Positions 7,130 to 14,792 of a DNA stretch of 16,344 nt are shown piece by piece. The notes beneath the pieces are model-generated. The model saw only the letters and a list, made by a program, of their open reading frames with translations. It searched no databases and had not been told where the DNA came from. The stretch covers positions 1-16,344 of the forward strand of contig JBFWTJ010000052.1 in NCBI GenBank assembly GCA_050247895.1. Direction: 5' to 3'. How positions within the stretch are numbered: position 1 is the first letter of the stretch; every line of letters begins with the position of its first letter. Both the position numbers and the translations under genes were made by a program. This DNA comes from CAVPEW01 sp050247895. Lineage in GTDB: Bacteria > Actinomycetota > Acidimicrobiia > Acidimicrobiales > VFJN01.

Positions 7130-7505
7130 GGGCGCCCCGATCTCGGCACGGCCGCAAGCTACCGGTGCCCCGCCCACGCCGCCGCCCGCAGGCCCGTCGA
7201 GCACCGGGCCGGGCCGTGCGCGACGTCCTGGTGCGCGGAGCACCCCACTTCCAGCCGACCGGGTGACGGGCCGGGTGCCACACGACGGCACCCGGCCCGG
7301 TCGCGTGCGACACCCGCCCTCGCCGAGCACCGAGCACCCCACCCCGCAGCCCGACCAGGTGACCCGATCGGGTACCCAGCGACCCCGCGACCCGGCCGAG
7401 CCAGGCACCGGACCGGGCCGGCCACGCCGGCGCGCCGGGCTACGCCACCGAGCCGAGCCACGACCACCGGACCGAGCCGGCCCGGGAGCTGGGTAGCTTG
7501 CCGCC
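7130..7505. other. Divergent intergenic region with hairpin and duplicated block
   Basis: This 376-bp spacer separates the MFS and F420-oxidoreductase starts and has no convincing gene. A perfect 13-bp stem (7267-7279 with 7287-7299, 7-base loop) is its strongest structure. A block starting GAGCACCCCAC and containing CCGACC-x-GGTGAC occurs twice (7238-7266 and 7332-7362). The 12-bp palindrome ACCCGATCGGGT lies at 7362-7373. The only assigned element is the -10 box at 7494. An MFS promoter must also be here but is not evident. Confidence 0.7.
7494..7499 (+). promoter_or_regulatory. -10 box TAGCTT, likely leaderless promoter of the F420 oxidoreductase
   Basis: TAGCTT (TANNNT) ends 6 bases before the GTG at 7506, placing the expected transcription start on or next to the start codon. 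No Shine-Dalgarno sequence lies at a usable distance. This fits leaderless translation, which is common in actinobacteria. Confidence 0.6.
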
Positions 7506-8417
7506 GTGCAGCTGCGGATCTTCACCGAGCCCCAGTTCGGGGCCAGCTACGACCAGCTCCTCGCCGTCGCCCGGCGGGCCGAGCAACTCGGGTTCGACGC
7601 CTTCTTCCGGTCCGACCACTACCTGACCATGGGCGGCGACGGCCTCCCCGGTCCGACCGACGCCTGGATCACCCTCGCCGGCCTGGCCCGCGACACCACC
7701 ACCATCCGGCTCGGCACCCTCGTCACCTCGGGCACGTTCCGCCTCCCTGGCCCGCTCGCCATCGCCGTGGCCAACGTCGACGCCATGTCCGGCGGCCGGG
7801 TCGAGATGGGCCTGGGCGCGGGCTGGTTCGTCGAGGAGCACGACGCCTACGGCATCCCCTTCCCGCCCACCGGCGAGCGCTTCGACCGCCTCGAGGAGCA
7901 GCTCGCCATCGTCACGGGCCTGTGGGCCACCCCGGTTGGCGCCACCTTCGACTTCGCCGGCGAGCACTACCGGGTCACCGGCTCGCCCGGGCTCCCCAAG
8001 CCGGTCCAGGACCCGCTGCCGGTCATCGTCGGCGGATCCGGACGGCTGCGCACCCCCGCCCTGGCCGCCCGCTACGCGGCCGAGCTCAACCAGCCGTTCC
8101 CCGCCCCCGACGACGTCGGGCCCCAACGCCGCCGCGTCGCCGACGCCTGCGAGGCCGCCGGGCGGGACCCCGCCTCGCTCGTCCAGTCGGTGGCCCAGGT
8201 CACCTGCGTCGGCCGCGACGAAGCCGAGTTCACCCGCCGGGCCGCGGCCATCGGGCAGGACCCGGCCGCCCTGCGCGACAGCGGCATCGCCGGCACCCTG
8301 GACGAGGCCCGGGCCCGCCTCGACGCCTACGCCGCCGAGGGCATCACCCGCACCTACCTCCAGGTCCTCGACCTCGACGACCTCGACCACCTCGACCTGC
8401 TGGCCGACCTGCTCTGA
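7506..8417 (+). CDS. LLM class F420-dependent oxidoreductase (Rv1855c-like family)
   Basis: A 303-residue luciferase-fold enzyme, expected to use coenzyme F420 on an unknown substrate in the cytoplasm. It opens with MQLRIFTEPQFGASYDQLL and continues FDAFFRSDHYL, PGPTDAWITLAGLAR, IRLGTLVTSGTFRLPGP and MGLGAGWFVEEHDAYGIPFP. Together these match the Rv1855c/TIGR03560 subfamily from end to end, at normal length. The GTG start at 7506 fits both the family N-terminus and the TAGCTT box 6 bases upstream. Within the family F420 use is assigned by homology, not by a residue I can single out. It stands alone: the MFS gene is divergent, and the UPF0182 gene is convergent with only 26 bp between stop codons. 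Confidence 0.95.
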   Translation: MQLRIFTEPQFGASYDQLLAVARRAEQLGFDAFFRSDHYLTMGGDGLPGPTDAWITLAGLARDTTTIRLGTLVTSGTFRLPGPLAIAVANVDAMSGGRVEMGLGAGWFVEEHDAYGIPFPPTGERFDRLEEQLAIVTGLWATPVGATFDFAGEHYRVTGSPGLPKPVQDPLPVIVGGSGRLRTPALAARYAAELNQPFPAPDDVGPQRRRVADACEAAGRDPASLVQSVAQVTCVGRDEAEFTRRAAAIGQDPAALRDSGIAGTLDEARARLDAYAAEGITRTYLQVLDLDDLDHLDLLADLL

Positions 8418-8443
8418 CCACCGGCCCGGGGCCGAGGTGCCCG

Positions 8444-11440
8444 TCAGGCCGCCGGCGCCGCCGTCGTGGTCGTGGTCGTGGTCGCCGAGCCGCCCAGCTC
8501 GGCCTCCAGGAGCGTGCTGGCCGCCTCGACCTTGGCCCGGGCCTCCTCGATCCGCGTGCCGTAGGTGCCCAGGTCGCCCCGCCGCAGGGCCTCGTCGGCC
8601 TCCGCGAAGAGCCGGTCGGCGTCGGAGAGCAGGGTGGCGATCTGCTGCTGGGCCGACCCGGCCGGCACCGAGGTCGGCGGGGTCGTCGTGGCCGTCGTCG
8701 ACCCACCCGGCTCGTCGGGCTCGTCGGGGTCGTCGACGTCGATCGGGTCCGTCGGCGCCGTCTCCCCGGTGTCGACCCGTTCGTCGAAGAGCTCGAACAG
8801 GGCCTCGGCCAACGTGTCCTCGATCACCACGTCGTCGTTCAGCACGGCGATGACCTTCTGGAGCTGGGGGATCTGGCGGGACGTGGTCTGCGCCTCGACG
8901 TAGAACGGCTGCACGTAGAGCAGCGCCCCGTCGATGGGCACCAGCAGCAGGTTCCCGTAGCGCACCTCGGTACCCGCCCCCGACAGCAGCGTCTCGAGCT
9001 GGCCCACGTTCTGGTCGGCCTGGATCGACGCCCCCGCGATGCCCGGGCCCTGGGGCAGGTCCGAGCGGGGCATCTCGTAGACCCGCAGCTTCCCGTAGTC
9101 GTCCCCGTCGGCCCGGGCCACCATGAACGACGTGAGCTGCTGGCGGGTGTCGTCGTCGCTGAACGGCGCGAACGGCCGCAGCAGGGCGAACTCGGCCTGA
9201 TCCTCGCCGGGGAGCTGGAGGAGCTGGTAGTAGGGCGCGATCCGGGCCGCCCGGGCCGGGCCCACCGCGTTCCCCTGCTCGTCGGTGGCCTGGGTGGTCG
9301 CCCCCGCGCCCGCCGTGCCCGGGTCCTGGGCCACGACCCAGGCGTCGTCCCGGTTGAAGAAGGCGTCGGACTGGGACAGGTGGTAGCGGCCCCACATGTT
9401 GGTCTGCACCCGGAACAGGTCCTCCGGGTAGCGCAGGTGGGCCCGCAGCTCCTCGGGCATCTCCGAGCCGTCGGTGAACAGCTTGGGGAAGGCCTTGCGG
9501 TAGGCGTCGACGATCGGGTCCTCGTCGTCGACCACGTAGAACGTGACGTCGCCGTCGTAGGCGTCGACCACCGCCTTCACCGAGTTGCGCACGTAGTTGA
9601 ACGAGTGGTCGAGCCCGCTGCCGGGGGGCAGGTCCTGGTTGTCGGCCCGCTGGGCGTACGGGTAGCTGCCCGAGGTCGTGTAGCCGTCGATGACCCACAC
9701 CACCCCGCCGTCGAGGACCACCGGGTAGGCGTCGTGGTCGAAGTCGAGGAACGGTGCCAGCATCCGGACCCGCTCGTTGACGTCGCGCTGCATGATCAGC
9801 TTCGAGTCGCCCCGGATGAAGTCGGAGATCAGCGGGTTGTAGTTGCCGAAGCGCAGGGCGAAGGCGGCCCGGCGCAGCAGCGAGCCGACCCCGATCCCGT
9901 CCTCGCCCTGGTACTCGGTGAACCGGGTCTCGTCGTCGTCCTGGTAGTCGATCTCGCGCCGGTCGGTGTTGACGATGACGTAGCCGCCCAGGTTCTCCCC
10001 GAAGTAGAGCTGGGTCTGGTCGATCTGCAGGTCGGTCTCGTTGGCCACCGGGATGTCACGGACCTGGAAGTCGGGCTGGCGGCTGCCGCCCGTGGCGCCG
10101 TTGGCCGGTGCCATCACCACGCCGTAGCCGTGCGTGTAGGCCAGGTGCTGGCCCTCCCAGGACTTCTGGGGCACCCGGGACGGGTCGAGGTCGCGCGCCC
10201 CGACCAGGACCTGGGTCAGCTCCCCGTCGATCGTGTACCGGTCGATGTCGATGTCGTTGAACCGGTAGTAGTCGCGGATGCCCTGGAGCTGCTGGAACGT
10301 CTTGCCCGAGATGGACGGCACCGGGTCCCACAGCCGGATGTTGCGGATCGTCGAGAGGTTGTCGGCCAGGGTCACCTCCTCGCCGGTCTGGGGTGTGAAG
10401 GGCACCACCTCCACCTCGTCGAGGCCCAGGGCGGCCCGGGTCGCCGCGATGTTGCGGTCGATGTAGGGCGACTCCTTGACCGACTCGTTGGGCTGCACCT
10501 GCACCCGCTGCACGAACTGCGGGTAGATGCCCCCGGCGATCACCGCGACCAGCGCCCACAGGCCCACCCCGAGGCTGGGCAGCACCCAACCCCGCCGCCA
10601 GATGTTCACGATGAACAGCACCACGCTGGCCGCCGAGATCAGCAGCAGCAGGTTCACCGCCGGGAGCTGGGCCTTCACGTCGGTGTAGGTGGCCCCGTCG
10701 ACCACACCCCGGGTCGACAGCGTCAGCTCGTAGCGCTGGAGCCAGTAGCCGAGCGCCTTGACCAGGGCGAGCACCGCCAACAGGACCGACAGGTGGCCCT
10801 TGACCGCCGGCGTCACCCGGTTGCGGGCCGACGCCGTGATGCGGATCCCGCCGTTGAGGTAGTGGGCGACGGTCGTGACGATGAGGACGATGAGCAGCGC
10901 CGCGAACAGCCAGCCGACCACGAAGCTGAGGAACGGCAGCTTGAACACGTAGAAGCCGACGTCGACGCCGAACTGCGGGTCCTGCACGCCGAAGTCGCCC
11001 CCGTTGCGGAACAGGATCCAGCTCCGCCACTCGCCGGCCACCCCGGTGCCGGCGATGAGGGCCAGCACCGCGGCCAGGATCGTGCGGACCAGAACCGTGC
11101 GCCCGGCGACGAGGTCCTGGTAGCGCTCGATCAGCTCGTCCTCGGGGCCCGTGCTGCGGAACGGCGGCGCCAGGCGGTCCGCGATGTGCAGGTTGACCCA
11201 CAGCAGCACGAAGAACGTGAGGGTGAACAGGGCGACGAGGCTGAGCTTGGCCCCCAGCACGCCCGTCCACACCTCGGTCAGCTCGAGCGAGTCGAACCAG
11301 AGGTAGTCGGTGTAGAAGCCGGCGATCCCCCGCAGCGACGTGGCCAGCACGAACAGCGCCACGATGGCCACGACCAGCACGATCCGACCACGGCCGGCCG
11401 CCCTCGGGGTGCGACGGGGCATGTCGGCAGGGGCGCGCAT
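8444..11440 (-). CDS. UPF0182 family membrane protein
   Basis: A 998-residue protein, close to the roughly 990 residues usual for this family (Rv3193c in M. tuberculosis). The N-terminal third carries about seven transmembrane segments (near residues 19-36, 60-82, 115-133, 170-200, 215-240, 262-282, 290-307). After RNIAATRAALGLDEVEVVPF comes a large region, probably extracytoplasmic, with family blocks such as LAYTHGYGVVMAPAN and FNYVRNSVKAVVDAYDG. The C-terminus has an acidic, then Thr-rich linker, a predicted helical pair (AQQQIATLLSDADRLFAEAD) and a second Thr-rich tail; the helical pair recurs in family members. Function is unknown. A TAACCT box 8 bases upstream fits a leaderless start at this ATG. 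It lies 48 bp behind the DivIVA-like gene. Confidence 0.97.
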   Translation of the reverse strand: MRAPADMPRRTPRAAGRGRIVLVVAIVALFVLATSLRGIAGFYTDYLWFDSLELTEVWTGVLGAKLSLVALFTLTFFVLLWVNLHIADRLAPPFRSTGPEDELIERYQDLVAGRTVLVRTILAAVLALIAGTGVAGEWRSWILFRNGGDFGVQDPQFGVDVGFYVFKLPFLSFVVGWLFAALLIVLIVTTVAHYLNGGIRITASARNRVTPAVKGHLSVLLAVLALVKALGYWLQRYELTLSTRGVVDGATYTDVKAQLPAVNLLLLISAASVVLFIVNIWRRGWVLPSLGVGLWALVAVIAGGIYPQFVQRVQVQPNESVKESPYIDRNIAATRAALGLDEVEVVPFTPQTGEEVTLADNLSTIRNIRLWDPVPSISGKTFQQLQGIRDYYRFNDIDIDRYTIDGELTQVLVGARDLDPSRVPQKSWEGQHLAYTHGYGVVMAPANGATGGSRQPDFQVRDIPVANETDLQIDQTQLYFGENLGGYVIVNTDRREIDYQDDDETRFTEYQGEDGIGVGSLLRRAAFALRFGNYNPLISDFIRGDSKLIMQRDVNERVRMLAPFLDFDHDAYPVVLDGGVVWVIDGYTTSGSYPYAQRADNQDLPPGSGLDHSFNYVRNSVKAVVDAYDGDVTFYVVDDEDPIVDAYRKAFPKLFTDGSEMPEELRAHLRYPEDLFRVQTNMWGRYHLSQSDAFFNRDDAWVVAQDPGTAGAGATTQATDEQGNAVGPARAARIAPYYQLLQLPGEDQAEFALLRPFAPFSDDDTRQQLTSFMVARADGDDYGKLRVYEMPRSDLPQGPGIAGASIQADQNVGQLETLLSGAGTEVRYGNLLLVPIDGALLYVQPFYVEAQTTSRQIPQLQKVIAVLNDDVVIEDTLAEALFELFDERVDTGETAPTDPIDVDDPDEPDEPGGSTTATTTPPTSVPAGSAQQQIATLLSDADRLFAEADEALRRGDLGTYGTRIEEARAKVEAASTLLEAELGGSATTTTTTTAAPAA

Positions 11441-11448
11441 GGCTGTCG

Positions 11449-11454
11449 AGGTTA
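11449..11454 (-). promoter_or_regulatory. -10 box TAACCT, likely leaderless promoter of the UPF0182 gene
   Basis: On the minus strand TAACCT ends 8 bases before the ATG at 11438-11440, and no Shine-Dalgarno site is present. It implies transcription independent of the upstream DivIVA-like gene, though read-through is possible. Confidence 0.55.
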
Positions 11455-11488
11455 CCGGTGGGCCTGCGACGGACCGAGGTGGGCGCGA

Positions 11489-14449
11489 CTACTCGTCGAG
11501 CACGAGCAGGCACTCGCAGTCCGGGTGCGCCGGCGGCGAGGCCTGGCCGGTCGGGAACTCCTCGCCCTTGGCCACCGCGCCGGCCAGCTCGTTGTCGGCG
11601 CAGTCGGCGCAGGGCTCGGCACCGCCGACCAGCCAACGCACCCGGGTCCCGTCGGCCACCGCGGCGTAGCGCCCGACCGAGAACGCGGCCCGCAGGTGGT
11701 GGCCCGCGGCGTCGGCCAGCCGCTGGCCCTTCCACTCCCGGTACAGGGCCCGGAGCCGGTCGGCCACCGCCTCGAGGTCGCCGTCGGTGGCGGCGAAGGC
11801 CCGCTCGACCCGCTCGCGCAGGGGCTCGGCCACGGCCCGGCCCAGCTCGACCGGGACGTCCCCGGCCCCGGCCGGCTCCCCGCCCAGCGACGCCGCGCCG
11901 GCCGCCGCGGCGCGGTCCAGGTGGGGCCCGGCCAGCTCGGCCCAGCGGGCCGCGTGGTCGCCGGCCGTGCCCAACAGGTCGTCCACGCCCGAGGGCTTGG
12001 TCCGCCGGAGCAGGTCGAGGACCTCGTTCTGCTCATCGGACAGCGACCGCTTCAACCGCCGCAGCAGCTCGCGCTCCAGCGGGGCCAGCACGTCCCGGCG
12101 ATCGACGAGCGCGGCGGGCTCGGCCGGTGCGCCCTCGTCCGGGGAGGTCTCGTCGTCGCCCTCACCCTCCGCAGCGTCAGCACCCGCGCCGACCTGGTCC
12201 GTCTCCTCGGCGGCCACGGCACCGGCACCGGCCTCGTCGGCGGCCGGTTCGCCGGCTGTCGCATCGACGACGCCGGTGCCAGAACCTGCGCCGACCTCGC
12301 CCGCCTCGTCGGACTCCGCCGCGAGGGCGTCATCGGCGCCCCGGGCCTCGTCGGCCGCGGCATCGGCCCCGTGCTCCCCGTCGGCACCGGTGCCCCCGTG
12401 GCCGGCGGTCGACGTGCCGGCCGGATCCTCGTGGTCGCGCTCCGCCCGCAGCCGCGCGAAGACGGCCTCGGCCCCCCGGGCCCCGCCGCTCCCCTGGTCA
12501 CCCGCGTCGCTCCCGCCCGCGCCCGCGGACGGGCCGGTCCCCTCGGCATCGTCGGTCCCGGCGGGTGCGTCGGCGTCCCTGGCATCGACCGTCCCGACGG
12601 CATCCTGCGGACCGGCCTGCTGGGCGTCGTCGCCGGCCTCCGCCTCGGGTTCCGGCGTGGCCGTCGAGCCCGCCGGGGGTGAGCCGGCGGTGGCCGGATC
12701 GTCGGCCGCGTCACCGGCCCCGGCCGCCGCGGGTCCCGACGACGCCTGCCCACCCACGACCTCCGAGCCGGGCCCGGCCGCGCCGAGCGCGGATGCCTCG
12801 GCCTCGGACCCGGGATCGGACCCGTCCTGCGAGGCGGTGCCGTCGACCACGGCACCCGAGGCCGCCTCCCCCGGGGCTCCGGCCTCGCCGGCCGCCTCCT
12901 CCGGCTCGGGGGCGATGACCCGGACCTCCTCGAACTCCTCGGCCTGGTCGACCACGACCAGCTCGCCCTCGGGCAGCGCCGCAGCCAGCTCGGCGTCGAA
13001 CACCCGGCGCCGGCGACGGCGCGATCCCACCTTGGTCGGCAGCGGCCGCACCGCCGCGGTCGGCCGCGACGGTGCGTCGGGGTCGACGGACGCCGACGTC
13101 GCAGAGCCCCGCGACCCCGCCCCCGAAGGGCCAAGGTCGGAGGGCCCGGGGTCGGACGGGGACGCGGCCGGATCGGGCGGGACCTCCCCCAGGGCCAACG
13201 AGCCGGCACCCGGCAGATCGGCCCCGGCACCACCAGCCCCGGCACCACCCGGTGGCGGGGCGGCCAGTGGATGGCCGGCCGCCCGGGCCACGGCGATCTC
13301 GGCCTCGACGTCGGCCACGGTGGCCTCGGGCTCCTCGGCCACCCGGCGCTCGGCCGCCTCTGCCGCGGCGCGGGCCTCGTCGACCGACGCCGTCAGCTCA
13401 CCCGTCGCCTCGTCGATGGTCCGGCGCACGACCTCGTAGGCCCGCAGCAGCCGCTCCCGGCCGGCGTCGAGCTGCTCGAGCTGCTGGCGGGCCCGCTTGC
13501 GCCGGCCGATCAGGTCCTTGAGGATCCGCTCACGGACGGCCTGGGCCTCGGCCACCAGCTCGCGGCCCTGCTGCTGGAGCGCGCCGACCTCGGCCTCCGC
13601 CTCGGCGATGGACCGCTCCCGCTCGGCCTCGACCTCGGCCCTCAGGTCGCCGGCCGCCGCCTCGGCGTCCTCCACGATCCTGGCCGCCACAGCCGTCGCC
13701 TCGGCCCGGCGGAGGTCGAGCTCGCCGTTGGCCTCCTCACGCCAGCGCGCCGCGTCCTCGCTCGCCTCCTGGCGGACCCGCTCGGCCTCCTCGGCCGCCT
13801 CAGCCCGGAGCCGTTCGGCCTCGGTGGTCGACTCGGTCCGGAGCTGGTCGGCCGCGGCCTCCGCCTCGACCCTGACCCGGTCGGCCGCCTCCGCCGCCTC
13901 CGCCCGCACCCGGGCCGACTCGTCGGCCGCGTCGGCGCGGAGCCGCTCGGCCTCCTGGCCGGCCTCCTCCCGCCAGCGCGCCGCGTCCTCGCTCGCCTCG
14001 CGGCGCACCCGCTCCGCCTCGTCGAGCGCCTCCTGGCGGACCCGGTCGGCCTCCTCGGCCGCCTCGCGACGCACCCGTTCGGCCTCGGCGGTGGACTCGG
14101 CCCGAAGGCGCTCGGCGTCGGACTGGGCGTCGCCGATCAACCGCGCCGCGCTCTGCTCGGCCTTGCTCCGGATCTCTGTCGCCGCCTCGCGGGCCGAGGA
14201 CAGCACCCGGGTCGTCTCGGCCCCGAGGACCTCGATGAGGTAGCCCTCGTCGGGCTGCTCGGCCCGGCCCAGCGCCTCCTCGGCCCGGTCGGCCCTCTCC
14301 CGCTGCTCCTCCCCGGTGCGGCGGAGGTCGGTCAGCGCCTGGGCCACCTGGTGGAGGAAGGCGCGGACCTCGTTCTGGTCGAAGCCCCGTCGGGCCACCT
14401 CGAAGGTCCGCCGCGCCACCGCGGCAGGATCGAACGTCTCATCGGCCAT
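11489..14449 (-). CDS. DivIVA-like coiled-coil protein with phage MuF-type C-terminal Cys/His motif
   Basis: A 986-residue protein in four parts. Residues 1-40 resemble the DivIVA membrane-binding head (RRGFDQNEVRAFLHQV, 20-35). Residues about 50-395 are a continuous charged coiled coil, mostly in 11-residue repeats. Residues about 396-785 are a disordered linker rich in Ala, Gly, Pro, Asp and Glu. The last 200 residues are helical again (LERELLRRLKRSLSDEQNEVLDLL) and end in a signature with Cys947, Cys950, His975, Cys978 and Cys980 (CADC ... FPTG ... PPAHPDCEC). That ending, with RVRWLVGG before it, matches the C-terminus of phage Mu F/SPP1 gp7 head-morphogenesis proteins. The start ATG 14447-14449 is fixed by the DivIVA head. 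A role as a polar or septal scaffold is inferred; the function of the C-terminal domain is unknown. It lies between the PDZ protease and UPF0182 genes, same strand. Confidence 0.88.
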   Translation of the reverse strand: MADETFDPAAVARRTFEVARRGFDQNEVRAFLHQVAQALTDLRRTGEEQRERADRAEEALGRAEQPDEGYLIEVLGAETTRVLSSAREAATEIRSKAEQSAARLIGDAQSDAERLRAESTAEAERVRREAAEEADRVRQEALDEAERVRREASEDAARWREEAGQEAERLRADAADESARVRAEAAEAADRVRVEAEAAADQLRTESTTEAERLRAEAAEEAERVRQEASEDAARWREEANGELDLRRAEATAVAARIVEDAEAAAGDLRAEVEAERERSIAEAEAEVGALQQQGRELVAEAQAVRERILKDLIGRRKRARQQLEQLDAGRERLLRAYEVVRRTIDEATGELTASVDEARAAAEAAERRVAEEPEATVADVEAEIAVARAAGHPLAAPPPGGAGAGGAGADLPGAGSLALGEVPPDPAASPSDPGPSDLGPSGAGSRGSATSASVDPDAPSRPTAAVRPLPTKVGSRRRRRRVFDAELAAALPEGELVVVDQAEEFEEVRVIAPEPEEAAGEAGAPGEAASGAVVDGTASQDGSDPGSEAEASALGAAGPGSEVVGGQASSGPAAAGAGDAADDPATAGSPPAGSTATPEPEAEAGDDAQQAGPQDAVGTVDARDADAPAGTDDAEGTGPSAGAGGSDAGDQGSGGARGAEAVFARLRAERDHEDPAGTSTAGHGGTGADGEHGADAAADEARGADDALAAESDEAGEVGAGSGTGVVDATAGEPAADEAGAGAVAAEETDQVGAGADAAEGEGDDETSPDEGAPAEPAALVDRRDVLAPLERELLRRLKRSLSDEQNEVLDLLRRTKPSGVDDLLGTAGDHAARWAELAGPHLDRAAAAGAASLGGEPAGAGDVPVELGRAVAEPLRERVERAFAATDGDLEAVADRLRALYREWKGQRLADAAGHHLRAAFSVGRYAAVADGTRVRWLVGGAEPCADCADNELAGAVAKGEEFPTGQASPPAHPDCECLLVLDE
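13640..14134 (-). repeat. 33-bp repeats coding about 15 hendecads of a coiled coil
   Basis: Residues 106-270 of the DivIVA-like protein divide exactly into 11-residue units such as REAAEEADRVR, QEALDEAERVR, REASEDAARWR and AEAAEEAERVR, without insertion. Less regular units extend this to about 84-292. A larger duplication is visible: the block coding EASEDAARWREEA occurs at 13741 and 13972, 231 bp (77 residues, seven hendecads) apart. Confidence 0.9.
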
Positions 14450-14792
14450 GCGTCCCCCGATGGTACGACCGGGGCCCCTCGGCCCGGCGGACCACCCGTC
14501 GACCTGGAGCAGCCCGGGTGCCGCCGGCGCGTTCGGACGCACCCGCACCGCCGGCACACGCGGCACGCCCGGATGGGGCGGTTCGAGCCGGGGCCGACCC
14601 GGCGGGACGGCCCCGACTGGTCAGGTCGCGGCGGTGACGCACGCAGCACACCTGGCCGGAGCGGTCCGGCCGCCGTCGGTGGGAGGCAGCCCAGCGCACA
14701 AGGCACGGCCCGGCGGAGCCGTCCGAGCGGTCCAGGCCGCGGCCGCCGACGCCGGCACGCGCAGCACGCCTGGCCGGAGCAGTCCGAGCCGG
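14450..14792. other. 343-bp spacer with degenerate direct repeats
   Basis: No gene is supported here. The sequence contains three imperfect copies of a roughly 48-bp element around GCACGCCTGGCCGGAGC (about 14550-14597, 14634-14681 and 14751-14798). A linked motif GGTCAGG-y-CGCGGCGGTG occurs at 14619 and 14791, and GGCGGGACGGCCCCG at 14601 and again inside the protease gene at 14821. The last copies overlap the 3' end of the protease gene. The -10 box of the DivIVA-like gene is at its left edge. Confidence 0.6.
14460..14465 (-). promoter_or_regulatory. -10 box TACCAT upstream of the DivIVA-like gene
   Basis: TACCAT on the minus strand ends 10 bases before the ATG at 14449, giving a very short or absent leader. 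A GGGGGA stretch between box and start may also act as a ribosome site. No clear -35 is visible. Confidence 0.4.

Noticed and set aside
7130..7525. N-terminal extension of the MFS frame and a plus-strand frame at 7122-7496
   Set aside because: Both give Arg/Pro/Gly-rich sequence without conserved features and would cover the divergent promoter region and the start of the F420 oxidoreductase.
5285..12682. A 7.4-kb open frame on the plus strand (2465 codons)
   Set aside because: It runs antisense through the MFS and UPF0182 genes and part of the DivIVA-like gene and across their spacers. Its translation is an Arg/Pro/His/Gly-rich mix without domains. It is open only because stops are rare in such GC-rich DNA.
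14450..14566. 39-codon extension of the DivIVA-like frame
   Set aside because: The DivIVA head starts right after the ATG at 14449, and a -10-like box lies inside the extension.
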